In this document: positions 37,616-44,640 of the stretch, piece after piece
Position numbering within the stretch: position 1 is the first letter of the stretch
Layout: each line of letters begins with the position of its first letter
DNA from: Mesorhizobium huakuii
GTDB lineage: Bacteria > Pseudomonadota > Alphaproteobacteria > Rhizobiales > Rhizobiaceae
DNA: 64,000 bases
Assembly (NCBI RefSeq): GCF_030160235.1
Contig: NZ_BSNY01000071.1
Location: forward strand, 62,001 to 126,000
Direction of reading: 5' to 3'
Notes under the pieces: model-generated
Told to the model about the DNA's origin: nothing
Database searches by the model: none
What the model saw: the letters and a program-made list of their open reading frames with translations, nothing else
Made by a program: the position numbers and the translations under genes

Positions 37616-37810
37616 GGATCGTTTCCTTCTTTCGCCGGCGGATCTTAAAATCGGGTCGATGGCCCGATCGCCGTGAGTGGAATTACGCTCCTGATTTTTA
37701 TCGTCAGTATTTCCCGATTGTAGAATTTTGTTTCCGGCGTGTTTCTGGGAACCGGCTTCCCGACACTTTATTGTGAGGGCCGAAAAGCCGGCTCTGGCCG
37801 CCAATTTTGG

Positions 37811-38425
37811 CTACATCGGCGGGATCACGCCATTGTTACCCACCACGACGCGGCTGGAGCTCAGCGTCCCGTCTGCCTCGCGCTGGGCAGTGACGAAGAC
37901 CGTCGCGCCCGGCTTGAGATCGGCCGGCGTGGCCGAGGCGAAGGTCACGACGGGCGTGCTGTCGGGGATCGAGATCTTCTTGGTCTGCCCATTGTCGTAG
38001 GTCAGGGTCACGGCGCGCCCGCTTATGTCGGTCACGTCGGCCACCGTGCCGTTGGTCATGCGGCTGTTCGGCTGCAGGTCCCAGGGGCGGTCGCCTTCGC
38101 CAGTGCCTTTCAGGGCGGCTGGGAAAATCACCACCTCCAGCGCGCCGCTGCCGCCATCCGCCTTCGAAACGGAAGCAATGCCGAGGAAATCGCCTTGCTT
38201 GATGTCCTCTTGCGAGGCGCTGGCGACGCCGGAGATCTTCCAGCCGGTGTTGAGCTTGACCGCGGAGGTGTCGCCTTGTCGGGTTTTGACGGTGAGCAGC
38301 GACGGCTCGAAACTGACCACCGTGCCGCGCACGCGCAGCGTGTCCGCCGCCTGGGCGGTCGCCGCTCCGGCGATGAAAAGGCTGGAAATCGTACCGAGCA
38401 CGAGGAGGGACGTCTTGAAGTTCAT
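37811..38425 (-). CDS. Exported protein with DUF5666-like repeats
   Basis: A 204-residue protein with a signal peptide (MNFKTSLLVLGTISSLFIAG, cleavage near AQA-A). The mature part alternates beta-strand patterns: TLRVRGTVVSFEPSLLTVKT, AVTLTYDNGQTKKISIPDST and ATVFVTAQREADGTLSSSRV, which recall DUF5666 OB-like repeats. The ATG at 38425 follows AAGGATCTCCG. It is transcribed toward the His-rich peptide gene but is 195 bases upstream of it, so a shared transcript is uncertain. Confidence 0.7.
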   Translation of the reverse strand: MNFKTSLLVLGTISSLFIAGAATAQAADTLRVRGTVVSFEPSLLTVKTRQGDTSAVKLNTGWKISGVASASQEDIKQGDFLGIASVSKADGGSGALEVVIFPAALKGTGEGDRPWDLQPNSRMTNGTVADVTDISGRAVTLTYDNGQTKKISIPDSTPVVTFASATPADLKPGATVFVTAQREADGTLSSSRVVVGNNGVIPPM

Positions 38426-38704
38426 TTCGGAGATCCTTCTGGGGACGGGCCGGCTGGAACCGGATGGTTTCACGCGGCGCATCAGAACAACGAACAGGTG
38501 GGCCTAAATCTCTGGGCAAAAAGGTGCCGGGCCGTTCAAAAGAACTTGATGGCGCTATGTGCGTGCACCTGCTCGCGGGGGGCGGTTCACGATAGCGTGA
38601 CGGCCTGTTTGGCCCTTGGCAAATTGCTGGCGAGCGGGCATGTTCCTGCTCGTCTCAGGCAACACTCCATTTTGATCAAACTCTTTCAGCCACCGGAGTT
38701 GCCA

Positions 38705-38989
38705 ATGCCCAACAATGCAAAAAGCCATGCCCTCTCCGAACCGTTAGCCAGTGAGATCGGGCCGAATTACACCACCCTCAGGGCCATGCGGGAATCCCGC
38801 GGATACAGTGTGGAAGAGCTTTCCCTGACCTGCGGCCTCTCGGTCGGCGAGATCGAGGACATAGAGAACGGCCGGGCGGCCGATCCGTCGAAGCTGCGCC
38901 GTATTGCGTCCGCGCTTCGCATGTCCCAGGACGCCCTTATCGCTTCCGCCGCGCCGGCGACAGCCGCACAAGGCAGACCGCTGGCATAG
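38705..38989 (+). CDS. Small XRE-family helix-turn-helix protein
   Basis: A 94-residue DNA-binding protein. TTLRAMRESRGYSVEELSLT and CGLSVGEIEDIENGRAADPS form the HTH at residues 24-63, followed by ASALRMSQDALIA. It is too short for a ligand domain. GGAG lies 6 bases before the ATG. It has its own terminator and no partner gene; a stand-alone regulator. Confidence 0.8.
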   Translation: MPNNAKSHALSEPLASEIGPNYTTLRAMRESRGYSVEELSLTCGLSVGEIEDIENGRAADPSKLRRIASALRMSQDALIASAAPATAAQGRPLA

Positions 38990-39010
38990 ACCTGCACGAG
39001 GCATGCAAAA

Positions 39011-39042
39011 GAACCCGCCGAGGCCCGCCTGGCGGGTTTCTT
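39011..39042 (+). terminator. Rho-independent terminator after the XRE gene
   Basis: AACCCGCC at 39012-39019 pairs with GGCGGGTT at 39031-39038, followed by TCTTGTTG. Confidence 0.75.
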
Positions 39043-39173
39043 GTTGATGTGACGGTGTTCTCCAGCGGGCCGGGCTTGCCGATTTACAGATCGCGCGTGC
39101 TTATACCTGCGGCATCCAAATCCGTGCCAATCGCGCCTGCCGTGTATCGAGGTTGAACCGTGGTTTTTTCGAT

Positions 39174-39635
39174 ATGAGCCTGGAAACCGTTCGTGCCTTT
39201 TTCGCCGCTCATGCACCCGACATCGAGGTCATCGTCACGCAGGCGAGTTCGGCGACGGTGACGCTGGCGGCTGAAGCGCATGGCGTGCTTCCGGCGCAGA
39301 TCGCCAAGACCATCTGCCTGCGCGTCGGCGAGCGCACCATGCTGGTCGTGACCAGCGGCATCGCCAGGCTGGACAACCGCAAGTTCAAGGACCGGTTCGG
39401 CGGCAAGCCGCGTATGCTGGACGCCGACGAAGTCGTCGCCGCCACGAGCCATCCGGTCGGCGGTGTCTGCCCGTTCGGCCTGCCGTCGCCGCTGCCGGTC
39501 TACTGCGACGTCTCGCTGCGCGAATTCGACCAGGTTGTCCCCGCCGCGGGCGCCACCAACGCGGCGGTGCGGATCGCGCCGCAGCGCATGACGGATCTTG
39601 TCGGTTCTGAGTGGGTGGACGTGTGCCAGGGGTGA
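39174..39635 (+). CDS. YbaK/ProX-type aminoacyl-tRNA deacylase
   Basis: A 153-residue single-domain protein of the YbaK/prolyl-tRNA editing family. AAEAHGVLPAQIAKTICLRV with the substrate-contacting Lys, SGIARLDNRKFKD, and TSHPVGGVCPFGLP are the family blocks; they remove wrongly attached amino acids from tRNA. ATG 39174 fits the family N-terminus (MSLETVRAFFAAH); a TTG seven codons earlier is possible. The presumed attachment site of the adjacent element begins 92 bases after its stop. Confidence 0.88.
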   Translation: MSLETVRAFFAAHAPDIEVIVTQASSATVTLAAEAHGVLPAQIAKTICLRVGERTMLVVTSGIARLDNRKFKDRFGGKPRMLDADEVVAATSHPVGGVCPFGLPSPLPVYCDVSLREFDQVVPAAGATNAAVRIAPQRMTDLVGSEWVDVCQG

Positions 39636-39692
39636 ATGCCGGATCCAATTCGAGCTGAAATCCGCAAGGCATTCGAAAATTGGCCGATTTGG

Positions 39693-39742
39693 CCAAGGCG
39701 GACTTCGGGGGCGAGTCCTGCTTCGAAATGGTCGGAGTGGCC
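39693..39742. repeat. Left attachment-site copy (attR-like), tRNA-Pro 3' end
   Basis: AATGGTCGGAGTGGCC at 39727-39742 is identical to 44508-44523, where it forms the last bases of tRNA-Pro plus CCA. To its left a GGACT...AGTCC hairpin (39700-39718) within AAGGCGGACT also matches the region beyond the tRNA (44472-44507) imperfectly. To its right nothing resembles the rest of the tRNA, so this is a 3'-end copy only, as left by site-specific integration. Confidence 0.75.
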
Positions 39743-40085
39743 ATGGACCAGACCGGCTCAGGCAGACGGCCAGGACGCTGCCAGGGAGCACGAGATCGAG
39801 ACGTCGAACGCACGAAGTGCTGCTGAAGACGGGTCAAGGACATCACCCGACGACGATGCGCCGTTCTTTCGACGGAAATGGGACAGGACCGGGCGGGGCC
39901 GTCCGCGGTTGAGCAGCCCAACAGGACGGCGGCCCAGCAGCTTGTTGCGAGAGGGGACTGGCAGCGGCGGCCGCTGGGCCTGACCGGACAGGGCCTTGAG
40001 GACGGGCGGCGCCGGCTGGCTGGAATGCATGCGCTCATGCTAATATTGTCGCAACATGCGAATGAACGAGCGCATGGGTCGAGCG
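39743..40085. other. Left end of the element without a clear gene
   Basis: These 343 bases are G+C-rich and hold open frames on both strands, none with a ribosome site or recognisable product. An 8-bp inverted repeat ATGCGCTC/GAGCGCAT lies at 40029-40036 and 40068-40075, around a TAATAT hexamer at 40041 that may be a promoter for the next gene. Confidence 0.4.
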
Positions 40086-40256
40086 ATGACCGACAAGCCT
40101 GCAACCACCTATGTTGTCAGCGTCTTCGAGAAGCCGCACTGGCGGACCGTGCTGACCACCAAGAACAAGCAGAAGGCGCTCGATACGGCCAGGGAGATCG
40201 GCGACAAAGTGCGGGTCGAGGAGATCACGCCGAAGCCGGAGAAGGGGCAAACCTGA
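40086..40256 (+). CDS. Small hypothetical protein
   Basis: A 56-residue basic protein from ATG 40086 (MTDKPATTYVVSVFEKPHWR, then KALDTAREIGDKVRVEEITP). An ATG ten codons earlier (40056) would extend it. The pattern of alternating strands and a helix suggests a small folded domain rather than chance, but no family is recognised. It is the first gene inside the element. Confidence 0.5.
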   Translation: MTDKPATTYVVSVFEKPHWRTVLTTKNKQKALDTAREIGDKVRVEEITPKPEKGQT

Positions 40257-40309
40257 GCGCCTCGCAGCCCTTTACAAATCTGTAAGTAGTGCGCATGAGT
40301 GTTTTCTAA

Positions 40310-40406
40310 TATAATCCGGCCGGGCAGCGTTTCATTCAGGTCCCGCTGCCCCATGGGTTCCCACACCCAACAGCCCGCTGCTCCCCCCAAGTCCGGCAGC
40401 GGGCTG
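40310..40406 (+). ncRNA. Candidate small structured RNA in the element
   Basis: TATAAT at 40310-40315 would start RNA near 40322. There GGGCAGCG (40322-40329) pairs with CGCTGCCC (40344-40351), and CAGCCCGCTGC (40371-40381) pairs over 11 bases with 40396-40406. The second stem is not followed directly by a T-run (ATCTCGCGACCCCTTGTTTT), and no good -35 was found. A structured RNA is therefore only a possibility. Confidence 0.3.
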
Positions 40407-40548
40407 ATCTCGCGACCCCTTGTTTTCGATGATGTCGACTTCGCCGTCGGGATGGCGTCCGGCGCTTGGAGGGTTGCTCGGAGCGCGACGTGATGACTAT
40501 GGGTCAGCCGCTGGCGTCGGCCTGACCGCTCCACATCACATGGACAAG

Positions 40549-40573
40549 GGCCCGCTTGGGCGGGCCGTTTGTT
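40549..40573. terminator. Hairpin terminator in the element
   Basis: GGCCCGC at 40549-40555 pairs with GCGGGCC at 40560-40566 around TTGG and is followed on the plus strand by GTTTGTT. It lies just past the stop of the minus-strand gene at 40577 and could end that gene too. Confidence 0.5.
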
Positions 40574-40576
40574 GCG

Positions 40577-40798
40577 CTACCTCGGCGGCCGACTTCTCGG
40601 AAAAGGTACGATCGTCAGCGGCGACTTCTGAAATTCCGCGGCCGCTATTTCTTCGATCATCACATCGAGCCTGGCGCGGATCTTTTGGCTTGTTTCATCC
40701 TCTCCGCACAGGCGGTTTTGTGCGCATTCCAACAGCTCGCGCGCCGCTGCAAAGTCGCTTTGCATCGCAACACCCACTAGCCACCCAACAAGGAACAT
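40577..40798 (-). CDS. Small hypothetical protein
   Basis: A 73-residue protein from ATG 40798 (MFLVGWLVGVAMQSDFAAAR). The body (ELLECAQNRLCGEDETSQKI, then RLDVMIEEIAAAEFQ) looks like one helical hairpin with two Cys. A longer form from TTG 40843 would add 15 residues. No family recognised. A plus-strand frame on the opposite strand is less plausible. Confidence 0.45.
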   Translation of the reverse strand: MFLVGWLVGVAMQSDFAAARELLECAQNRLCGEDETSQKIRARLDVMIEEIAAAEFQKSPLTIVPFPRSRPPR

Positions 40799-41007
40799 GG
40801 TCGGCTCACTTAGTTGAGGGATTGCTAATGGAAGTGTCGGCAATTTAGGGAATGGCAGCGATGGCCCTATTGGGCGGAACCGCCTGAGGCTGGCTATAAT
40901 GTAGCTAGAGATTTTGTAGCCCCCTCTGCGGGAAGGGCGTGGCGCGCTACGCTTCAGATGCCGGCTTCACGGTGCCGATCTGCGGCCTTACCGAGGCCCT
41001 GACGGAA

Positions 41008-41031
41008 AAAGGGCCGGCGCGCCGGCCCTTT
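41008..41031. terminator. Perfect 24-bp palindromic terminator after the pilin gene
   Basis: AAAGGGCCGGC at 41008 onward mirrors GCCGGCCCTTT ending at 41031. On the minus strand the hairpin runs into TTTTTCC, so it fits as the terminator of the Flp pilin frame, whose restored stop is at 41096. The 297 bases 40799-41095 hold nothing else that I recognise. Confidence 0.7.
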
Positions 41032-41095
41032 CTAGGCCGACAGCCAGTGATGGTCGCTAACCTCCAAGAAAGGAAGCCGGCCCACTATCGAAAGC

Positions 41096-41301
41096 CTAGC
41101 AAGTCCCGCCGGCAGTGCCTGTTGCGGAAATGCCCTTGGTGTTCAGCTTCGTGCAGAGCCCGGTGAACTGGCTACCGACCAGCCGCCAATAGCAATCACG
41201 GCAACGATCGATGCAGCAGCGACGATGCCGATGAGGATCGAGTATTCCACCATCGCGGCGCCGTTTTCGTCGTCGCGAAACTGTTTCATCATATTACGCA
41301 T
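41096..41301 (-). pseudogene. Flp-type IVb pilin gene with a one-base deletion
   Basis: From ATG 41301 the product reads MRNMMKQFRDDENGAAMVEY followed by a hydrophobic stretch (SILIGIVAAASIVAVIAIGG), the classic Flp prepilin with cleavage before the AAMVEY Glu. After GGW the frame reads SVASSPGSARS and stops at 41143. If one G is added in TGGTCGG (to TGGGTCGG) it reads WVGSQFTGLCTKLNTKGISA and continues to a stop at 41096, the normal C-terminus with Cys. Intact length would be 68 residues. AAAGGGG lies 8 bases upstream. It could be a real frameshift or a read error in a G-run. Confidence 0.75.
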
Positions 41302-41553
41302 GTAAACACCCCTTTTGTTGACTTCGAACCCCGGAGTTGCCGGCATATCTGCCCCCAAAGCCACCCCGTCGAGGATCATTAGAGACGGCAAGAGGACCGT
41401 GGTCTATGGCTATCGATATACCCCGTTATCCAACCTGCTCGTGAGGGGCGGCAAGGAACTGTCATGCGCCTCGTCAATCCCTGGCGCTACCCGCCTTCAG
41501 GGACACACAAGCATGTGCTAATAAGATGCGAGTTGGTTCTGTGGAGAAATCAG

Positions 41554-41769
41554 GTGAGCTTTCTTCGCCCACGGCCGAAGCCGAAGAAGGCTTACCCGAA
41601 TAGCGATCGGTTCGGAGAGGACGGAAAGCGCATTTACAGCGCCTACACTGCTGCGGACACGAAGAGGCCAGTCAATCGTCGCAAACGTCAGCGCCGCCTC
41701 ATGTTCATCGCTGGAGCGTCAATCGCCGCAGTTGTGAGCGCGTTGGTCTACCTGATCGGTGCCGGCTAA
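41554..41769 (+). CDS. Small membrane-anchored hypothetical protein
   Basis: A 71-residue protein from GTG 41554 with GGAG 8 bases upstream. The first part is very basic (RPRPKPKKAYPNSDRFGEDG, then RPVNRRKRQRR), and the end is one membrane segment (LMFIAGASIAAVVSALVYLI). The positive side would face the cytoplasm. Divergent from the pilin frame. Role unknown. Confidence 0.5.
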   Translation: MSFLRPRPKPKKAYPNSDRFGEDGKRIYSAYTAADTKRPVNRRKRQRRLMFIAGASIAAVVSALVYLIGAG

Positions 41770-41971
41770 GCGGCCTTTCCTATAAGTCACGACCTATGCA
41801 ATGTCCGCCGCATCCCAAACGATGAAGCGCGACGTGCGCGATAGCGAACTGACAGAGCGTCCAGGCCGCGATTAGACCCCTTGGAAGGAAGGCATCGTAG
41901 ACCTCGAAATCGATCACGTCTGGTGAGTTGCGCTACCGGTTTGCTGCGGAGGAGCGCGCGCTGGCTGGTCG

Positions 41972-42153
41972 CTACAGAGGACCGACCGCGCCTTCCATTA
42001 GAAAGGCACTCAGGGCGCTCATCAGAGCCTCGGCGCTGTCCTCCTCGAGATGGAGTTGTATCTCGTCGGTGATCAGCAGCAGCTTACCTGCAGCGGGTTG
42101 CGCGAAATGATCACCACATCGTTATCCTGATGATCGGCTTCCTCGAGCGGCAC
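41972..42153 (-). pseudogene. Broken small gene, product MPLEEADHQ...MEGAVGPL
   Basis: From GTG 42153 the minus strand reads MPLEEADHQDNDVVIISRNP and then runs to a stop in another frame. One base added after AACCC gives AAGKLLLITDEIQLHLEEDS and AEALMSALSAFLMEGAVGPL before TAG at 41972, a smooth 60-residue protein. Two halves that fit so well argue for a recent one-base loss or a read error. No family is recognised. The 243 bases from here to 42396 contain only a hairpin, and 41770-41971 contain a doubtful 45-codon minus-strand frame (41780-41917). Confidence 0.45.
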
Positions 42154-42202
42154 TTATTATGCATGCGCAGCTATCGCGGCATGAGCACGCGCGGCATGCA
42201 AA

Positions 42203-42236
42203 AAGGCCCCGGCGCAGGGTGAATTGCCGGGGCCTT
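42203..42236 (-). terminator. Minus-strand terminator without an obvious gene
   Basis: AAGGCCCCGGC at 42203-42213 pairs perfectly with GCCGGGGCCTT at 42226-42236. Only on the minus strand is it followed by a T-run (CCTTTTTGC). No minus-strand gene is seen for more than 1.4 kb on that side, so it may serve an unnoticed RNA or be a leftover. Confidence 0.5.
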
Positions 42237-42396
42237 AGCCATGTACGAACTACTCAGCATGTCCGCTTATTACGATGCGCCAACGTGCTCAAGAATCCGT
42301 AAATTCGCTACACAACCTGTAGCTGGTGGCAAGCGAGGGAAGGGCAGGAATATAGTCCTCACTGTTGCGGCGAACCCCTCAAAACGGAGATCGCCA

Positions 42397-42621
42397 ATGG
42401 CCAGGACTAAACCTTCCAAGCAGTTATCGCAGGCTGAAATCGAACGCTTCCTGGTAGCAGTGGAAGCGCTGCACAAGAGCATCGTGAAGCCGCTCATATC
42501 GCCACACTGCGACCACTACCGAACAACGCGTGTCCTGCATGATGCGCTGTTGAAGGCCGTGCGAGAAGTCACCGGGAAGGAAGTCGAGTTCATTCGCTGG
42601 TTTGGCGGCGGTTCCGCCTAG
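42397..42621 (+). CDS. Small hypothetical protein
   Basis: A 74-residue protein from ATG 42397 with CGGAGA 8 bases upstream. KPSKQLSQAEIERFLVAVEA and LHDALLKAVREVTGKEVEF suggest two helices joined by ISPHCDHYRTTR; the Cys-x-x-His pattern is too short for a known site. The frame is open further upstream but the ribosome site supports this start. No family recognised. Confidence 0.55.
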   Translation: MARTKPSKQLSQAEIERFLVAVEALHKSIVKPLISPHCDHYRTTRVLHDALLKAVREVTGKEVEFIRWFGGGSA

Positions 42622-43110
42622 CGATTCGGATCACAATCGGCCCGGCATCCTCCGGGTGCGCTGCACGAAGGAAACCGGGCCTCGCCGGTGCTCGGAAACA
42701 TGCCGGCTGCCAGCTAAGGCAGCTATAGCGATCCGCTAGTCCGAATAAACCCTGCGAATGAAGGAAGCCAGTAGCGCCACCAAAGTGTGCACGGTACTGA
42801 ATGGCCGATATCACGTTTGGCTAAAGTAATGGAACGTCCAAAGGGCATTCGCGGAACTAAAGCGGTAACGTCAGACCTACGCTGTCAGCGTCCAAGACTT
42901 TAGTCCTACAGGCTTATGACTGCTGCTCCGGACGCCTTCAATCTACCGTTGGACGATTTTCGTGCGCACGGCTAAAGCGGAATCCCGCGGTTGGCTAGCC
43001 CAACAAAAGCCTCGCCAGCTTCATCAAGAGGGGCGTGTACGGGACTTCAGTCGCAGTTGCGCAGTTGCTAATATTCTCCTAGTTTTTTAGGCAGTGCGGG
43101 GAACGCCTAA
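42622..43110. other. 489-base stretch without a clear gene
   Basis: Low-G+C sequence relative to the chromosome, with no frame that has both a ribosome site and a natural-looking product. A 23-codon frame starts at ATG 42758. CTAATATTCTCC near 43068 could be a -10 region for the zinc-ribbon gene that follows. Confidence 0.4.
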
Positions 43111-43356
43111 GTGCTCTCAACTGTATTGCGAGAAAAGCTCATTTGCGAATGCGGTCGCACCGGGTATTTGAAACTGCGAGAAGACGATCAGCCCCTCAGC
43201 GGCACTTGGGAATCTTACAGCTTGGAGGGGTTCAACGGCGGTAGCCTGACTATCACCAGTTCCGGGAATATTCCGGGCGACAAGTTGGCCTATCTCCGTC
43301 CCTTGTGTCCTCAATGCAGACAGTGGGGCAAGGTGAAGTATGCAAGCCGGACCTGA
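43111..43356 (+). CDS. Small zinc-ribbon-like hypothetical protein
   Basis: An 81-residue protein from GTG 43111. LICECGRTGYLKLRE near residue 10-25 and RPLCPQCRQWGKVKYA near 63-78 give a C-x-C ... C-x2-C arrangement suited to one zinc ion, with a beta-rich middle (GGSLTITSSGNIPGDKLAYL). Proteins of this build are often nucleic-acid-binding or part of enzyme complexes. It has no recognised family and lies in the element near another unknown gene (28 bases apart). Confidence 0.55.
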   Translation: MLSTVLREKLICECGRTGYLKLREDDQPLSGTWESYSLEGFNGGSLTITSSGNIPGDKLAYLRPLCPQCRQWGKVKYASRT

Positions 43357-43383
43357 GTCCGCAAGGACCTGGGGCCGGAGCCT

Positions 43384-43668
43384 TTGCCAAAAGCGTTAGT
43401 GATCTCGGCGCTCTATTTTCCAGACTTTTTGCCGGCGATAAATGATATCGAGCAGGCGTCCAGGCAATATGCAGCCTGGATTACACAGACCGGCCAGCGG
43501 CGTCTGGCAGGTGAATCCGTCTACACCGGGTTCAATGAAGCCTACCAACCCTACTGGGCGAAGTTCGTGTCAGTTTCGGAACCAAATTACAAAGTACGCT
43601 GTGGATCGACGCGGGCAAATCTGAGGGCCAAACATGCGCGCCTCATCGTGCCCTACGGTGACGTCTGA
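43384..43668 (+). CDS. Hypothetical protein
   Basis: A 94-residue frame from TTG 43384 (MPKALVISALYFPDFLPAIN, then YTGFNEAYQPYWAKFVSVSE). The composition with many Tyr and Trp is unlike a chance frame in GC-rich DNA. The start is weak: no clear ribosome site was found and the TTG is only the first possible codon. It may be co-transcribed with the zinc-ribbon gene. Its end overlaps the minus-strand gene by 16 bases. Confidence 0.4.
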   Translation: MPKALVISALYFPDFLPAINDIEQASRQYAAWITQTGQRRLAGESVYTGFNEAYQPYWAKFVSVSEPNYKVRCGSTRANLRAKHARLIVPYGDV

Positions 43669-43877
43669 CTTACCCGACAATCAACAAATTCGATGTCGCG
43701 GTCGACACTAGCGATTGCCTTTTCATAGGCCGTCTGTCCCGAGCCAACGTTAGACAGCATAGCTTTGCCGACATCGGCGGCTTTTTTGCAAGTCCAAGGT
43801 CCCACATGGGACACCATGCCGAGCCCGGCAACCCGCGCACTTGCCGTAATGACGACTGCTGGTGTCGATTTGACCAC
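43653..43877 (-). CDS. Small hypothetical protein, possibly exported
   Basis: A 74-residue frame from GTG 43877 (MVKSTPAVVITASARVAGLG). The body has GPWTCKKAADVGKAMLSNVG and ends in AIASVDRDIEFVDCRVSQTS. Two Cys could pair. There is a modest AGG before the start and the N-terminus is only weakly hydrophobic, so secretion is uncertain. No family recognised. Confidence 0.4.
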   Translation of the reverse strand: MVKSTPAVVITASARVAGLGMVSHVGPWTCKKAADVGKAMLSNVGSGQTAYEKAIASVDRDIEFVDCRVSQTSP

Positions 43878-43912
43878 AAACCTATCTGGCTTAGGATAAT
43901 ATGCGCGAGCGA

Positions 43913-43936
43913 GCCCGCTGCCTCACGGTGGCGGGC
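43913..43936 (-). terminator. Hairpin past the secreted-protein gene
   Basis: GCCCGC at 43913-43918 pairs with GCGGGC at 43931-43936, just past the stop of the minus-strand gene that begins at 44241. There is no long T-run, so efficiency may be low. Confidence 0.45.
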
Positions 43937-43944
43937 CGTCACTT

Positions 43945-44241
43945 TTAATGGTTGTGGGACTGCTGGAATCCGGCCACGTCGTATTGAGAAACGCTCTTTG
44001 GATTGTTTGAATTCTGCGGCTGGGTGCCTGCGTATTTTCCGTCAGCAACGCCACCCGGGTTGAAGGCTGAGCCTGGAGCGGAACTGGCATGGCCAGGCGT
44101 GGCGTTTCCTGTGTCGGCGGTTCCGATCGTTTGGCTGGGCTGACCCGGCGCGCCTGTTACGGTGTGGACATTGCCGGCCAAGGCCGTGCCGGCGGATGCT
44201 GCGAACAAGCCAGCCGCCATCAGCGCGAGAAGACGTTTCAT
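43945..44241 (-). CDS. Small exported hypothetical protein
   Basis: A 98-residue frame from ATG 44241 with AGGAGG about 7 bases upstream, the best ribosome site in this element. A clear signal peptide (MKRLLALMAAGLFAASAGTA, cleavage at ALA-G) is followed by a low-complexity Gly/Ser/Asn/Gln-rich mature part (GAPGQPSQTIGTADTGNATP, later QNSNNPKSVSQYDVAGF) that ends HNH. Likely periplasmic or cell-surface and disordered. No family recognised. Confidence 0.65.
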   Translation of the reverse strand: MKRLLALMAAGLFAASAGTALAGNVHTVTGAPGQPSQTIGTADTGNATPGHASSAPGSAFNPGGVADGKYAGTQPQNSNNPKSVSQYDVAGFQQSHNH

Positions 44242-44471
44242 GGTTTCCTCCTAGAGCATGCGTTTCAGGAGGGCGCTCGGGTTGCGAGCGCCCGGCATGA
44301 AGTACAAACGCTGTTCGGACCACCATTCATCCCGAGAATCGCTTCCGGGTCCCGCTGCGCCGGTGGCGGGCTTTTCACAGTCTCACATTTGTTGCAGCAG
44401 CGTGCTGACTCGCCTCCCGGGCCGGGAGTTATCCCTGGCGTTACCCTGGAACAAAAATACAATGAAAGCTT

Positions 44472-44509
44472 GAGGCGGACTCGTGGGGGCAAGTCCTTGT
44501 TTTTATTAA

Positions 44510-44523
<14 letters not shown>
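44472..44523. repeat. Right attachment-site copy (attL-like), inside tRNA-Pro
   Basis: AATGGTCGGAGTGGCC at 44508-44523 covers the tRNA acceptor 3' strand, discriminator, CCA and two more bases. The flank GAGGCGGACT with a GGACT...AGTCC hairpin (44477-44496) repeats the flank of the copy at 39693-39742 imperfectly. Confidence 0.75.
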
Positions 44524-44586
<63 letters not shown>

Positions 44587-44640
44587 GACCGGTCGCGATG
44601 TATCGTGATAACCCCGCCCGGGTCAACCGAAATTCGGCGT

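Larger units (their letters stand above)
40257..40576. other. Gene-free stretch with strong secondary structure
   Basis: No convincing open frame. It holds a TATAAT hexamer, two adjacent perfect hairpins and a third with a following T-rich tract, described separately as a possible small RNA and a terminator. Confidence 0.45.

Noticed and set aside
37739-38704. Long N-terminal extension of the XRE gene frame
   Set aside because: It runs opposite the DUF5666-like gene and has no similarity; the ribosome site at 38695 sets the real start at 38705.
39636-39983. 115-codon frame after ybaK
   Set aside because: It crosses the presumed attachment site and has Pro/Arg/Ser-rich composition; likely chance, or a chimera made by integration.
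40420-40848. 142-codon plus-strand frame in the element
   Set aside because: Opposite a more natural minus-strand frame (40577-40798) and lacking a ribosome site.
39743-44507. Search for integrase, transposase or relaxase in the element
   Set aside because: No frame in either strand shows the tyrosine-recombinase HxLRH/Y motifs, a serine-recombinase start or a DDE pattern.
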